Part shown: positions 1-9,915 of the stretch, one piece after another | Layout: every line of letters starts with the position of its first letter | Numbering within the stretch: position 1 is the stretch's first letter | Assembly: GCA_028279755.1 (NCBI GenBank) | Contig: JANQNB010000011.1 | Span: forward strand, 130,501-194,500 | Length of the DNA: 64,000 nt | Source of the DNA: Candidatus Nanoarchaeia archaeon | GTDB taxonomy: Archaea > Nanobdellota > Nanobdellia > Woesearchaeales > UBA525 | Reading direction: 5' to 3' | The notes under the pieces: generated by a model | Database searches by the model: none | What the model was told of the DNA's origin: nothing | Seen by the model: the letters and a program-made list of their open reading frames with translations, nothing else | Translations under genes and position numbers: made by a program

Positions 1-2320
1 CGAACGCGCCGAAACCATACGAGCCGGTGTAGGTGCCGGGTACGAGCGTTGAATACGGTTGGAGGATGAGGGTGAGGTTGCCGGCCCGCACGAGGCCTGT
101 TGCGACAAGGTTCATGGTGACGTAGTCTGGTTCGCTGGTGATGCCTTGCAGCGTGACATTGCCCGCGTTGCTGTAATCAGTCTCAGGCGTTGTGGCTACC
201 AATACCGAGCCGTTGGACAATCGGGCGAAGCCAGTGTTGTATTCTTGGGCGCCATTGGTCAGATTGATGTATGACTTGATAGTATCACCGGCGCTCTTGA
301 TGAACAATGCGAAGGTGAAGGTCGCGTTGGCTCCATTGATCGTCGCGCTTTGGCTGCCGGCGCTTGTGAGCGTGGTCGTCATGGCCGGGATGCTCATGTA
401 TGTGTGCGTCACACTGCGCTGGACTGTGCCGTTGTCAGCAGTCACGTTGAGCGTCCACGTCCCTGCAGGCAGGTAGATGCTGTTGAAGCTGTATTGGAAC
501 GCGTAGTCTGAGTCGTTCAGCTCTGTGGCGTTCGACGAGTTGAGGCTCCAGGTTGTGCCGCTGCTGTTCGCGATCGCATAGCTCGACGTGTTTGTGTCGT
601 TGCTGAAGCTCACGTTGAAACCGAAGGTGCCGGAACTGACATTGCCTTGTGTGGGGGTGAGCACGATGAACGGGCCAGTGCCTTGCACGCTCCAGTTGAT
701 CGGCGTGTCGTTCAATAGGGTGAGCTCGTTGTATTGGCCGCCGAGCCCTGGCAGGTAGAGATAGAAGGTGTCGTCGTACGTGCTGCTCGTGTAGGTCAGG
801 TTGGGTTCTGCGTAGCCGTTCGCGTCGGTCAAGCCTGTCCAGGAGTAGCTGCCCGGGCTTGCGAGGCTGGCGATCACCGTGACGTTCGCACTCGCGATCG
901 GAACGCCGCTTTCGTTCACCAGGTAGAACGGGTAGACGCGGAGGATGTTGTACGTGCCGCTATAGCTCACTGGCGTGGCTTCGCCGAAGGTGACATTGCC
1001 GGTCATCGTGAGGTTTGCGGTGACGCTTGCCGCGCCGAGCGTGATGTTCGCGATGTTGTTGATCTGGAGGAAGGTGATGGTGTAATTGCCGTAGAATTCC
1101 GCGTTGGTGACTGTCCAGTTCCTGGCTTCGATGGTTGAGCTGTTCGTCGCGCTCATCGTGTCAAAGTCATGCAGTGTCACATTCGTGAGATACAGGGTTT
1201 GTCCTGCACCTGAAGGATCTGCGTCGAGCTCGCCGACATTCGCGTTCGTGAGCCGCACTGTGGCGTTGTCCACGCCGATGATCGTGATGTTCGCGTTGGT
1301 GATATTGACTTCGCCGGTTTCTGCGTTGATGTAGGTCTGATTGCTCGTGATGGTCGTGAATGTTCCGCGCGTTGTTGCTGTTTCCGCGATAGTCGTGCTG
1401 AAGGTGTTTGATTCGTTCGTGAAATCGTCGAACTGATAGCTGTAATTGTAGAATGTCACCTGCAAGCTCAGGAAATTCGTATTGCCTGCCGTGATGTTCA
1501 TCGTGCCGGTGCCGTACGTGAACGTGGTCGATGCGAATGTCGAATCATTGATGTAGACATTGTCTGCAAGGCTCATGCTGAGGGAGTAGTGGGTGGCGTT
1601 GACGTTGTCAAGCGTGACATTGATGCTCCGGTCTGTGCATGACGAGAAGACAAAGATAGAGCGTGGTGTTGATCCGTTCGTCATGTTCGTATTGCGTAGT
1701 GTCACGACATTATCGCACGTCGGGACAATGTCGCCGTTGTATGTGGAGTCTTCTATGAATATCGTCGACGCGTTGTACGCCCAGGTGCCTGCGAAAAGCG
1801 TGTTGTCAAAGGTGATGCTGCTCAGCGTGATGTTCAGGCTTGCGCTTTCCTGCAAGGTAAGGGTGTTATTGAGGTGCATGGAGAGATTTTCAGCATAGAT
1901 CTGCGAAGTGCCATTGGCTTTGATCTGCGCAGTCGAGAATGTCGTGTTGGTAAAGCGCAGGATGCCGCCGGTCATGTTGAAGTTGCCGGAGAGGTTGCCG
2001 CTGTTCTGGAAGGTCGCGTTGCCGTTGCTGAGGTTCAGGGTAGCGTTCATGTAGCTGGAGTTCTCGAAGAGAAGCGTGCTGGTCGCATCCTTGATCCACA
2101 GGTACGTTGCTGTCAGGTTGGTGCGGTTGGTGAAGGTGACATTGCTGTTCGTGACGTTCACAAGCCCTGAAACCGCGATCCAGGTGTTGTTCTCGCAGAT
2201 GACATTCAGGTTGGTAATGCTCCAATCGCCGCTTGCTGGCGGGTTACAGTTCAGATTCGCGAGCGCAGGAGCTAAGCATAATAAGAAGACTAGGGCGAGT
2301 ATGAATCCGTGTCTCAACAC
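1..2320 (-). CDS. Secreted Asn/Thr/Ser-rich surface protein, probable parallel beta-helix; C-terminus beyond window
   Basis: Minus-strand frame open from GTG about 2320 to position 1. Starts (V/M)LRHGFILALVFLLCLAPALANLNCNPP (signal peptide), then many NxT/NxS sequons, e.g. NVTNSNVTFTNRTNLTATYLWIKDATSTLLFENSSYMNATLNLSNGNATFQNSGNLSG. Same frame gives PYSTLVPGTYTGSYGFGAF at the left edge. Missing from ORF track because it has no stop in the window. Confidence 0.85.
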   Translation of the reverse strand, partial: MLRHGFILALVFLLCLAPALANLNCNPPASGDWSITNLNVICENNTWIAVSGLVNVTNSNVTFTNRTNLTATYLWIKDATSTLLFENSSYMNATLNLSNGNATFQNSGNLSGNFNMTGGILRFTNTTFSTAQIKANGTSQIYAENLSMHLNNTLTLQESASLNITLSSITFDNTLFAGTWAYNASTIFIEDSTYNGDIVPTCDNVVTLRNTNMTNGSTPRSIFVFSSCTDRSINVTLDNVNATHYSLSMSLADNVYINDSTFASTTFTYGTGTMNITAGNTNFLSLQVTFYNYSYQFDDFTNESNTFSTTIAETATTRGTFTTITSNQTYINAETGEVNITNANITIIGVDNATVRLTNANVGELDADPSGAGQTLYLTNVTLHDFDTMSATNSSTIEARNWTVTNAEFYGNYTITFLQINNIANITLGAASVTANLTMTGNVTFGEATPVSYSGTYNILRVYPFYLVNESGVPIASANVTVIASLASPGSYSWTGLTDANGYAEPNLTYTSSTYDDTFYLYLPGLGGQYNELTLLNDTPINWSVQGTGPFIVLTPTQGNVSSGTFGFNVSFSNDTNTSSYAIANSSGTTWSLNSSNATELNDSDYAFQYSFNSIYLPAGTWTLNVTADNGTVQRSVTHTYMSIPAMTTTLTSAGSQSATINGANATFTFALFIKSAGDTIKSYINLTNGAQEYNTGFARLSNGSVLVATTPETDYSNAGNVTLQGITSEPDYVTMNLVATGLVRAGNLTLILQPYSTLVPGTYTGSYGFGAF

Positions 2321-2438
2321 CACACCTCTCCACTGCTGCAACTGACGAACACGGTATTTAAAGGTTTCGACGATAGTCTTAGGGAAAAACCTTTCGCAGA
2401 TACTACTGTTGAGTAAAGAAAGTATTTTAAAGTGATTA

Positions 2439-2924
2439 TTGTTCCTGGCACACATGTTTCGGGAAGCCTTGCTCTTTACTGTGGCGACAAGTCTGACAGC
2501 GTGCACTCCTGCAACGAAGCCGCAGGCCGTCCAGGTTCTGGAAAGCAGGGTGAATATTGTAACGAGCTTGCCAGCCGCGAGAATCGCCTTAGACAGTGCG
2601 ATGAACGCCAGAGAACCCGCAATCTACGTCCTTTCCGCAAAATGGTGCACGTATTGCAAGCCATTGGAGGAAGATCTCAAGCACTTCGCAAATGGTTCCC
2701 GACGGGTTATTGTCGCCCAGCTTGATGATCCGAACCCGCTGATCCGCTATGCAAACAGGTATGCGAAGCACGATAATGTCACGGGTTTTGGTCGCGAGAT
2801 ACCCAACAGCATTATCATCGCCTTTGATGGCCAGAATGTCTGGGCCACAGGATACAGTCCTGAAACGAACGAGTTCCCGAATAATTCGCTCGGCAGATCT
2901 ATAAGCATGGACGAGTTGTTCTAG
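2439..2924 (+). CDS. Thioredoxin-fold lipoprotein
   Basis: Hydrophobic N-terminus with lipobox-like SLTAC; thioredoxin-like AKWCTYCKPLEED (CxxC); cis-Pro-like EIPNSIIIAFDG. Confidence 0.75.
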   Translation: MFLAHMFREALLFTVATSLTACTPATKPQAVQVLESRVNIVTSLPAARIALDSAMNAREPAIYVLSAKWCTYCKPLEEDLKHFANGSRRVIVAQLDDPNPLIRYANRYAKHDNVTGFGREIPNSIIIAFDGQNVWATGYSPETNEFPNNSLGRSISMDELF

Positions 2925-5900
2925 GTCTTGCACGTACCCTTAGAGTCGCCGCAGCCTGTATCGCACCACTTGCACGCCTGCACCGCAGTATTCCCTTCAC
3001 GCTGGCTGGCGCTCGTGGTCTTCTGAGCGCAGAACACCGACACAGACACACCATCGATGCCTGCCATGGTCTCATCACGAGCTGAGATCGCGCAGGAAGA
3101 CTTTGAACCGCCGCTTGCCGCCGGGCAGCATTCAGGCCCGGTGAACTCGGTCGGTGGGAAGTCGCGGTTCTCGACAGCGTCAGCGACCAAGTCGCTGCAT
3201 TGGTCCAACGCGTCGAGCACTGCATCAGCGAGGACATCCGCTTCTGGACAGTCAGACGATTGGCCTGTGAGTTCGCACAGCTTGCCATACCAGAAGTCCC
3301 TGTCAAACTGCGAGCTGCAGTCGCCACAGCCGATCTGGTCTCGCCATCCGCTGATCATCCGTCGGCATTCATCCTCTGTCGTGCATTCTTCCTCAATATT
3401 CAGGCTGAAATAACTGTTCTGATCAATGACACCCTGCGTGATTCCTGCAGGCCTGAAGAACTCGGGGCAGGAGATAGAAGCCTTGCCAAGCCCCCATACC
3501 CAATTATTATCTGCAGTATAACCGGTCAGCGCGCGTCGTGTCTCCAATTCCGGCGTCACGACCTGCATGTAATAGACGTTGTCGTCCTGGTCGAACACGC
3601 CGCCAGGTTCCATGACCATGCGGAACTGGTTCTGTTCCTGCATAAAGCGGCGGTATTCCTCGTTCTCGTTCAGGACGCCCAGCCTGCTTGCACCGAGGTC
3701 AGCATTGTATTCCCACGGATCTGAACCGCCTGCAGAGTCGAAGACAAGCTGCGCGTTCGCGTCGCCTGCCCATCGGTGCCCAAGATATGATTTGACCTTG
3801 CCGTCGCTGGCGAAGTACACCGGGATCTTCTCGACCGGGTCAGCGCCGACACCAATCCAGGGCGATTGACCGTCAGGCTTATCAGACACTGTCAGGTAGG
3901 CAGGACGTGGCGCGTTCGAATCGATCACATTGCCAGTGATGGCGACGACCTCGCCAGTCAGCTCTGTAGGTCCTTCCTCTTCTTCTTCCTGCAATCCTTC
4001 TTGTACGTCGTAGGTGTTCCAGTAATCGTTCTTGCGTGGCGAGAAGAACTGCGACCATGGCGCTTCGCCTGCTGGTTCATCGTCCCGCACGTCGATCGCG
4101 AGCTGGTACATGCCTCTCTTTGATTCGATTGGCGCTTCGCCGAACAAGCTGCTGGACAATTCCTGGATGCTTGAGATCACATTGTCGAACACGAGGATGA
4201 ATGGCGCGTCGGCGAATCCCTTGTCATAGAAGCGGAACCTGGCTTCAAGCCCGCCACCGGCTGTGTACGAATCTGAATTGCCCTCGCCGCAGCTTTCATC
4301 TGTGGAGGCCCGCCATCGCACTGCCCATTGCTTGTCTGTGTCGAGCTGGATCAGGGCATGATGCACCGAGCACATATCGGTTCCTTCTTTGGTCTCGATG
4401 CGCAACGGCATGGGTTCAAAGTCTGCATCGCCGGCATTGTTCCACGTGTTGTCAGCCTGCAAGTACGGGATCCTGACATGGCTGTTCGTGCGTCGCTCGT
4501 TCAATAGCCTGAATGAGTAATGGTTCGGTGTCGGTTCCTCGACGGTGACTTCTACAATGCGAGTATCGTGGCCGCTGTCGGTCGGTCGCCAAACATAAAC
4601 AAATTTTGTCTTTGGCGAGCCATCGAACTGGAAATGCATATTGCCCGCATAGCTCATGCTCTTTGTCAGGACAGTCGCTTCGCTGACAAATGGCGCTGCT
4701 TCCAGGGCTTTCTGATCGCTACAGTACGTGAATCTGTCGTCCGAGTTTTCAAGATCCATTCGTTGCATAACAGACCCTGCGACTGACGTGTCATCATCAT
4801 GCCAATACCCAGTACGATCTCCCTGTTTGATCTTACTGTTCGTTGTTTTGAAGTTATGCTGGACGGCGTCCCCAACAGCGCCTTTGAAGCAGTAGTGAAC
4901 ATATTTGCTTGATTGTGTTGTTCCTCGAATGACATCCTGCAAGAGCAGCACCCCTACGGGGGCGTTCCCCTCACTACTATATACATATCCACTAAAGTAT
5001 TGCGTTTCTTCATGAGCGATACTACCTACACCGTTTTTGTGGATGACGATCACCTTGTTATAGTCGCTCGTCGAGCGATAGATGCCTACCGCGCTGTCCG
5101 GTACATTTTTATCCCTCCTGAAATGGGCGTACGTTGGATTACTTGAACTTGGCACCGGATCGGCATTGAAAAGTTGCTTCTTCAGCTCTACCCTGTGTTG
5201 TGTCTGATCGACGTGCAGGATGGTCGAATGGCTGGAGGGAGCTGCATCGGCATCATAATCTGGCACCTCGTAATCCTTGTTCAGGCAGTAGATGAGTTCA
5301 TAGTCGCCCCAGGCTGCTGGGAGCGCTGGTGCGCAGGGATTTGTCGGCAGGCCGTTGGGGCCGAGCGCAACCGTGCCGTCACCGCCAGTACCATCGCCGT
5401 CGCCAGTTCCATCACCTGTTCCATCTCCGTCACCAGTGCCGTCACCATCTCCTGAACCATCGCCAGTACCGTCTCCACCACCTGTGCCGCCAGCGACGTC
5501 GTTCGCGTCCTTCAGGATAAGCTCGCCGCGCGCACCAGGCGGGGTATAGTCGATATTGCGGTCGTGCCCCATCAAGGCAACGCCATCGTGGATGATGTTG
5601 TCGACCGTGACTCCGCCATCCGAGTCTTCGGTGTCGCTCTGCCGCAATCCCTTGTTCGGCAGGGTGTACATCCGCACAGTGCGCGTCCCTGTGCCGACGG
5701 GCTGGTCTTTCTTGTTGAAGGTCAGGGTGAACTTCTCGCCGTCCTTGAGCCGCTTGCACGGCAGGATGAAGCGCAGGTCAGTGTTCTTGCCAGTGTCGCT
5801 CTCGCCGATGACCGCAGTGCCGTCATAGAGATTGGCGCGTGCGTTGCCCACGTTGAGCGGCTGGCCGTTGGTGAAGCCGACGATGCAGTATGGTGGCAAT

Positions 5901-7408
5901 TCCTTGTTCTCGGTCGACGAGACCTTGATCGTCACGTCGCAGGGCTCGCCTGCAGTGCATTCCGGTTTTGTCGGCGTGTAGCTGACACGGAGGTCGTCGC
6001 GGTCGATGTCTGTCGGTCCGCTGATAACGTCTGACTCTTCAGAAGTTTCCGGTGTTTCGTCCGGAGTCTCTTCTGGAGTTTCTTCTTCACTTGTTCTTGG
6101 CGGGTCGCCTTCCGGACATTTTATTACAGCAGGGAAAAAACGATGGGTATCAGACACATCTTCGCTCTGTGCAGGCTCGTCTTGTCGGCTGACATAGAAC
6201 AATCGAACACGCTCCTCGCTATCAACCCATAATCCAGGGAAGAGATAGACACCGCTACCGCGGCCGTCAGCGTACTCGAACTCAAAACCAGCTTCCGGAT
6301 GGTCTTCAATCATGTCAGGATCCATTGCCGGGTTCTTGCACAGTCCTGGCAGGACCGCGAGCTGGATCGACGTGAGCGGTTCCTCCCCAGGAAGAAGCAG
6401 GGGAGTGGCTGGTTCCCAAGTGACAGTTACCCAGTCGTCATCCCCTAAGAGGAAGGTACCCTCGGTACCCCACGCCTTATACAGCGCAGAGAACAGGCTG
6501 AGATCGGGGATGCTGTCGATAGGAACGCAATACAATTGCAGATATTCTTCTGCAGACATTGCTGGCTGGTCGTCGTGGGGTTCGCAGGCATAGAGCCGGT
6601 CGTCTTTCTCTGCAGCCACGATCGTGTGGTCTGCATAGGCAGTGCCGCGTTGGAAATAGATACTGTAGGAGCTGCGCGTGCATTCCGACACTTTCAGGCC
6701 TGCGCGTCGCATGCCGGTCACAGAACGCGGTGTGGCCGTTGCTTGCGCTACAAAGGTGCCTGGTTTCATGCCGTAGCTCGCGTAGGCTTCTGGCTTCGGG
6801 TCGATGTTGACCAGGCAGCCGTCCTGCACGTCGAAGTGGAGGTTCAGCAGCAATCGCTTGTAGGCGGAGATGCGTTGCTCTCCTTCAGTCGGTCCCGGCG
6901 CTGCTGGCTCGCCCTTGTACGGCACAGAGCCGCCGTTGATGATCTTGTACGGATGTTGCGGTTCCTCTTCGCTCGACGGTGTCAAGAGCAGTTTCTTCCC
7001 GTTCTGGCTGATCCACACCCGATATTCGAGGATGCAACCGGTCTGGTCGCTTGGTGATCGGCAAATGGCTGACCGTTTCATGCTGGTATAGATTGGTAAG
7101 GAGGTGCGGAGATATTTGACACGGATGAAGGCATCGGTCTTGAAATAATCCCTGAAGCCGCGGTCGATCCTGTTCGCGCGGTCGCGTTCGCTCGTCGCGA
7201 GGAGGTTCTCGACAGTGAATGATTCTGTCTGCAAGAGCTCATACGCCGGGCTGCCGCTCTCTTTTTGTACGGTGTAGGTGTTGCCGTTCTTGGTGAACAC
7301 CAGTCCGGGCTTTGGGAAGTTGCCCTTGTTATACTTGTTCGCCGCGAGAACAAGGCTGGCGACCAAGAGTATGACAATAAGTGTGCTCAACACTGTTTTG
7401 TATTTCAT
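2921..7408 (-). CDS. Very large (1495 aa) secreted Cys-rich protein with Gly/Asp-repeat linker
   Basis: N-terminal MKYKTVLSTLIVILLVASLVLAANKYN signal/anchor; low-complexity GDGTGDGSGDGDGTGDG linker; Cys-rich C-terminus. Confidence 0.9.
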   Translation of the reverse strand: MKYKTVLSTLIVILLVASLVLAANKYNKGNFPKPGLVFTKNGNTYTVQKESGSPAYELLQTESFTVENLLATSERDRANRIDRGFRDYFKTDAFIRVKYLRTSLPIYTSMKRSAICRSPSDQTGCILEYRVWISQNGKKLLLTPSSEEEPQHPYKIINGGSVPYKGEPAAPGPTEGEQRISAYKRLLLNLHFDVQDGCLVNIDPKPEAYASYGMKPGTFVAQATATPRSVTGMRRAGLKVSECTRSSYSIYFQRGTAYADHTIVAAEKDDRLYACEPHDDQPAMSAEEYLQLYCVPIDSIPDLSLFSALYKAWGTEGTFLLGDDDWVTVTWEPATPLLLPGEEPLTSIQLAVLPGLCKNPAMDPDMIEDHPEAGFEFEYADGRGSGVYLFPGLWVDSEERVRLFYVSRQDEPAQSEDVSDTHRFFPAVIKCPEGDPPRTSEEETPEETPDETPETSEESDVISGPTDIDRDDLRVSYTPTKPECTAGEPCDVTIKVSSTENKELPPYCIVGFTNGQPLNVGNARANLYDGTAVIGESDTGKNTDLRFILPCKRLKDGEKFTLTFNKKDQPVGTGTRTVRMYTLPNKGLRQSDTEDSDGGVTVDNIIHDGVALMGHDRNIDYTPPGARGELILKDANDVAGGTGGGDGTGDGSGDGDGTGDGDGTGDGTGDGDGTGGDGTVALGPNGLPTNPCAPALPAAWGDYELIYCLNKDYEVPDYDADAAPSSHSTILHVDQTQHRVELKKQLFNADPVPSSSNPTYAHFRRDKNVPDSAVGIYRSTSDYNKVIVIHKNGVGSIAHEETQYFSGYVYSSEGNAPVGVLLLQDVIRGTTQSSKYVHYCFKGAVGDAVQHNFKTTNSKIKQGDRTGYWHDDDTSVAGSVMQRMDLENSDDRFTYCSDQKALEAAPFVSEATVLTKSMSYAGNMHFQFDGSPKTKFVYVWRPTDSGHDTRIVEVTVEEPTPNHYSFRLLNERRTNSHVRIPYLQADNTWNNAGDADFEPMPLRIETKEGTDMCSVHHALIQLDTDKQWAVRWRASTDESCGEGNSDSYTAGGGLEARFRFYDKGFADAPFILVFDNVISSIQELSSSLFGEAPIESKRGMYQLAIDVRDDEPAGEAPWSQFFSPRKNDYWNTYDVQEGLQEEEEEGPTELTGEVVAITGNVIDSNAPRPAYLTVSDKPDGQSPWIGVGADPVEKIPVYFASDGKVKSYLGHRWAGDANAQLVFDSAGGSDPWEYNADLGASRLGVLNENEEYRRFMQEQNQFRMVMEPGGVFDQDDNVYYMQVVTPELETRRALTGYTADNNWVWGLGKASISCPEFFRPAGITQGVIDQNSYFSLNIEEECTTEDECRRMISGWRDQIGCGDCSSQFDRDFWYGKLCELTGQSSDCPEADVLADAVLDALDQCSDLVADAVENRDFPPTEFTGPECCPAASGGSKSSCAISARDETMAGIDGVSVSVFCAQKTTSASQREGNTAVQACKWCDTGCGDSKGTCKT
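5369..5500 (-). repeat. Degenerate short tandem repeat encoding the (G/D/T)n linker
   Basis: Repeated ccatc(g/t)cc(g/t)tc(g/a)cc(a/t) units giving GDGTGDGSGDGDGTGDGDGTGDGTGDGDG. Confidence 0.8.
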
Positions 7409-7421
7409 TCGCTTTCCTCCC

Positions 7422-8171
7422 TCACCCTACACACGTTGGATAATATCGTGATGCGACCAGCGGGTTGCCCTCGCTGTCCAATTGATTGTAATCATAGAAG
7501 ATGATCGCGCAACTGCCATCATCATACACCAGCATGTCTGCGAAGATGCCTTCGTCCTCGAAGGCTCCAAGGTCGACATAGCCGTCGTCGTCGATGAACG
7601 ATTCGTCGCCTGCAAGCCCGTCAAGCGCTTCCTGTATCTGCTCATCCAGTGCTGCCTGCCGTTCGATGACCCTGGCAAGCTCGGTCGCTATCTGGCCGCT
7701 GAACTGTGACATGCGATACGTGAGATCCATATAGTGCCCTTCGACACTATACTCCGCATCGACGAGCATGCTGTCGTCCACGAGGCTGACGATGATGCGC
7801 GGCTCGTCAAGGTCGGTGATCACCAGCTTTTCCCGCGTGTTATAGCGGAAGAAGCAATTCGGGAAGTTCAGGGAGATCTCGTCAGCAAGATAGGGCTCTG
7901 CTTCGGCAGGCGTCGCTACGGGGATGCCGACTCCAGCAAAGTCAGTGGCTGCCTCAGCAGCGACCTCTTCAAGGCAGCGCTCGACGCGTTCGCGCATGCG
8001 GGACACTTCTGCCTGCAGGTCAGGATTGCCTTGCAATATCTCGTCCGGCGTCTCTGTCGCGATGTTCACTTCCTGCTGGTTGAACAGGACGATCGCGAGG
8101 ATCACACCGACAAGCACGATCACGCCTATCAGTACATAGAGAGCCACCTGGCCACGCACCGTTCCACCCAT
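7422..8171 (-). CDS. Type IV pilin-like membrane protein
   Basis: N-terminal MGGTVRGQVALYVLIGVIVLVGVILAIVLFNQQE resembles archaeal class III signal/pilin N-terminus; directly upstream of the 1495-aa ORF. Confidence 0.65.
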   Translation of the reverse strand: MGGTVRGQVALYVLIGVIVLVGVILAIVLFNQQEVNIATETPDEILQGNPDLQAEVSRMRERVERCLEEVAAEAATDFAGVGIPVATPAEAEPYLADEISLNFPNCFFRYNTREKLVITDLDEPRIIVSLVDDSMLVDAEYSVEGHYMDLTYRMSQFSGQIATELARVIERQAALDEQIQEALDGLAGDESFIDDDGYVDLGAFEDEGIFADMLVYDDGSCAIIFYDYNQLDSEGNPLVASRYYPTCVG

Positions 8172-8212
8172 ACAGGCCTTTCTCGACGATAGGCCTATTT
8201 AAAGGTTTCGGC

Positions 8213-8431
8213 CTACAAGTATTGAGAAAAGATCTCTTCATCGATTTGAGCGAGTTTCAATACGCCTTTGAGAGTGCCACGCTTCAATTGCGGATGCAGT
8301 GGCACAACAGTAACTATGTTTCCTTTTCGCAGCACGACATGGCTTCCGCGCTGGCGTCGCTTCTCAAAACCAAAATTCGTGCAGAGAATCTGAACACACT
8401 TCTTGCCAGAGAGCTGTTTACGCCTTCCCAA
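8213..8431 (-). CDS. hicA: HicA-like mRNA interferase toxin
   Basis: LSGKKCVQILCTNFGFEKRRQRGSHVVLRKGNIVTVVPLHPQLKRGTLKGVLKLAQI matches HicA (GSHV.L, LKRGTL). Start uncertain (TTG about 8431 or upstream ATG 8494). Confidence 0.8.
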   Translation of the reverse strand: MGRRKQLSGKKCVQILCTNFGFEKRRQRGSHVVLRKGNIVTVVPLHPQLKRGTLKGVLKLAQIDEEIFSQYL

Positions 8432-8630
8432 GCGCCGCCACCTCAAAGGTGGAGAGTATGGGGCGTGGTTTTGGCGCAGCGTTTGTCTCTTCAAGATAGA
8501 GCTCAGTCGCTTCCTTCAGGTTTGCTATCGCTTCTTCGACACTCAGACCCTGGCTGGTTGTGCCGATCTCAGGGCAGGAAGCAACATACTGATCATCTTC
8601 TTTCTGGATAATAGCAGTGAAGGTCACCAT
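8418..8630 (-). CDS. hicB: HicB-like antitoxin
   Basis: MVTFTAIIQKEDDQYVASCPEIGTTSQGLSVEEAIANLKEATELYLEE is the HicB-like N-terminal domain. Confidence 0.85.
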   Translation of the reverse strand: MVTFTAIIQKEDDQYVASCPEIGTTSQGLSVEEAIANLKEATELYLEETNAAPKPRPILSTFEVAALGKA

Positions 8631-8712
8631 AGCACGCTCTTAACTCTCTGGTTCTTTTAAAGTTTGCGCGCTTGAAAAACCTTGTCGTCGCGCTCTCGGA
8701 CGCGCTCCGGGT

Positions 8713-9915
8713 TCACAGCAAGAAAAACAGCATGACCGGCAATAAGAGACAGCCCATCGCGTGCACGCGCGCGACTTTCACTGTTGCGGGGATCACTCCA
8801 AGCGCTGTCGCTGTGAGAAGAATGAGCACGCCGGTCCACGACGAGAGAATCGGGGTGAGGAAAATGATAAAAAAGATAATTCCCCATACTAATCCTTGAT
8901 AATTAACTTTTGAGATGATTCTTGAGAAAAACCTGCCGATCCATAGTGCCAAGCAGGCACCAATTCCCGCTGCAATAAGGGTCACGGCTAGGTACACGAT
9001 GATATGCGGTACTGAAACGGTCTCTACTAATTGCTGCACAGCGATAATACTGCCGTTGCGTGCTTTGTCAAGCACGAGAAGCGTTGCTAAGGAAAGTATG
9101 AAGTTCACAGTGCCGATGCTGCCTTGCAGTATCATATAGCCATGATCGCCAAGATCGCGCGTGATCTGCAACGAGAGCACTGCTGCTGTAGCAGCGCCCA
9201 GCCCTGGCAGCATGGCGGTGAGAAAACCGGAAAATTGGCCGGAAACTAAGGCCTTTATTCCTAGGCTCTTCTTGACCTTTATCTTTGGATCAGAGGTAGT
9301 CTGTGGCGGTATTGCGGTGTTATCGTTTAGGCTGATGAGGAGAGTTGAAACGCCAAACAAGCCTGAAAGCAAGGGAAATAATGGGTTTTCCAGGCCCTTA
9401 ATATTCAAGACTATCACGCCCAGCGTGCCTGCGAGCAGGAACACGAGCGCTGCCCAGAGCTTTTTCCTGTCTCTGAGTATCATGAAGAGCGCCACAGCGA
9501 CGAGGAGCCAGCCCATGACGAGCTTGAACAATGGATAGGCATATGTGACGACAAGGACAAACAGTGGAAACAAGACGACACTCAACACAGCAGCGCCAAG
9601 CGAGCCGATGATCGTCAGTTTCACTGCCATCAAGCCCCAACCTTTCAGCAAGTAGCGATGTCCAGGCAAGACGCCCAAGGCTGTCGCTGCGTCTGGCGCG
9701 CCGAGGAAGATGCTGGGGATGCTGTCAAGGAAGGTGTGCACAACACTCATGCTGATGATGAACGCTGCGAGCGCCAGCACCGGGAAATACACTGCCAGGA
9801 CAGGACTTGCAGTGACGAGAAGGACAGCGACGAGATTGATGTGAATCCCTGGTGTCAGGCCGGTCACAATGCCGGCGAGGATGCCGCACAGTATGGCTGT
9901 AAAGACGAGGATCAT
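8713..9915 (-). CDS. TctA-like membrane permease (tripartite tricarboxylate transporter family, archaeal type)
   Basis: Polytopic, 400 aa, N-terminal GILAGIVTGLTPGIHINLVAVLL typical of archaeal TctA-like proteins. Confidence 0.75.
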   Translation of the reverse strand: MILVFTAILCGILAGIVTGLTPGIHINLVAVLLVTASPVLAVYFPVLALAAFIISMSVVHTFLDSIPSIFLGAPDAATALGVLPGHRYLLKGWGLMAVKLTIIGSLGAAVLSVVLFPLFVLVVTYAYPLFKLVMGWLLVAVALFMILRDRKKLWAALVFLLAGTLGVIVLNIKGLENPLFPLLSGLFGVSTLLISLNDNTAIPPQTTSDPKIKVKKSLGIKALVSGQFSGFLTAMLPGLGAATAAVLSLQITRDLGDHGYMILQGSIGTVNFILSLATLLVLDKARNGSIIAVQQLVETVSVPHIIVYLAVTLIAAGIGACLALWIGRFFSRIISKVNYQGLVWGIIFFIIFLTPILSSWTGVLILLTATALGVIPATVKVARVHAMGCLLLPVMLFFLL

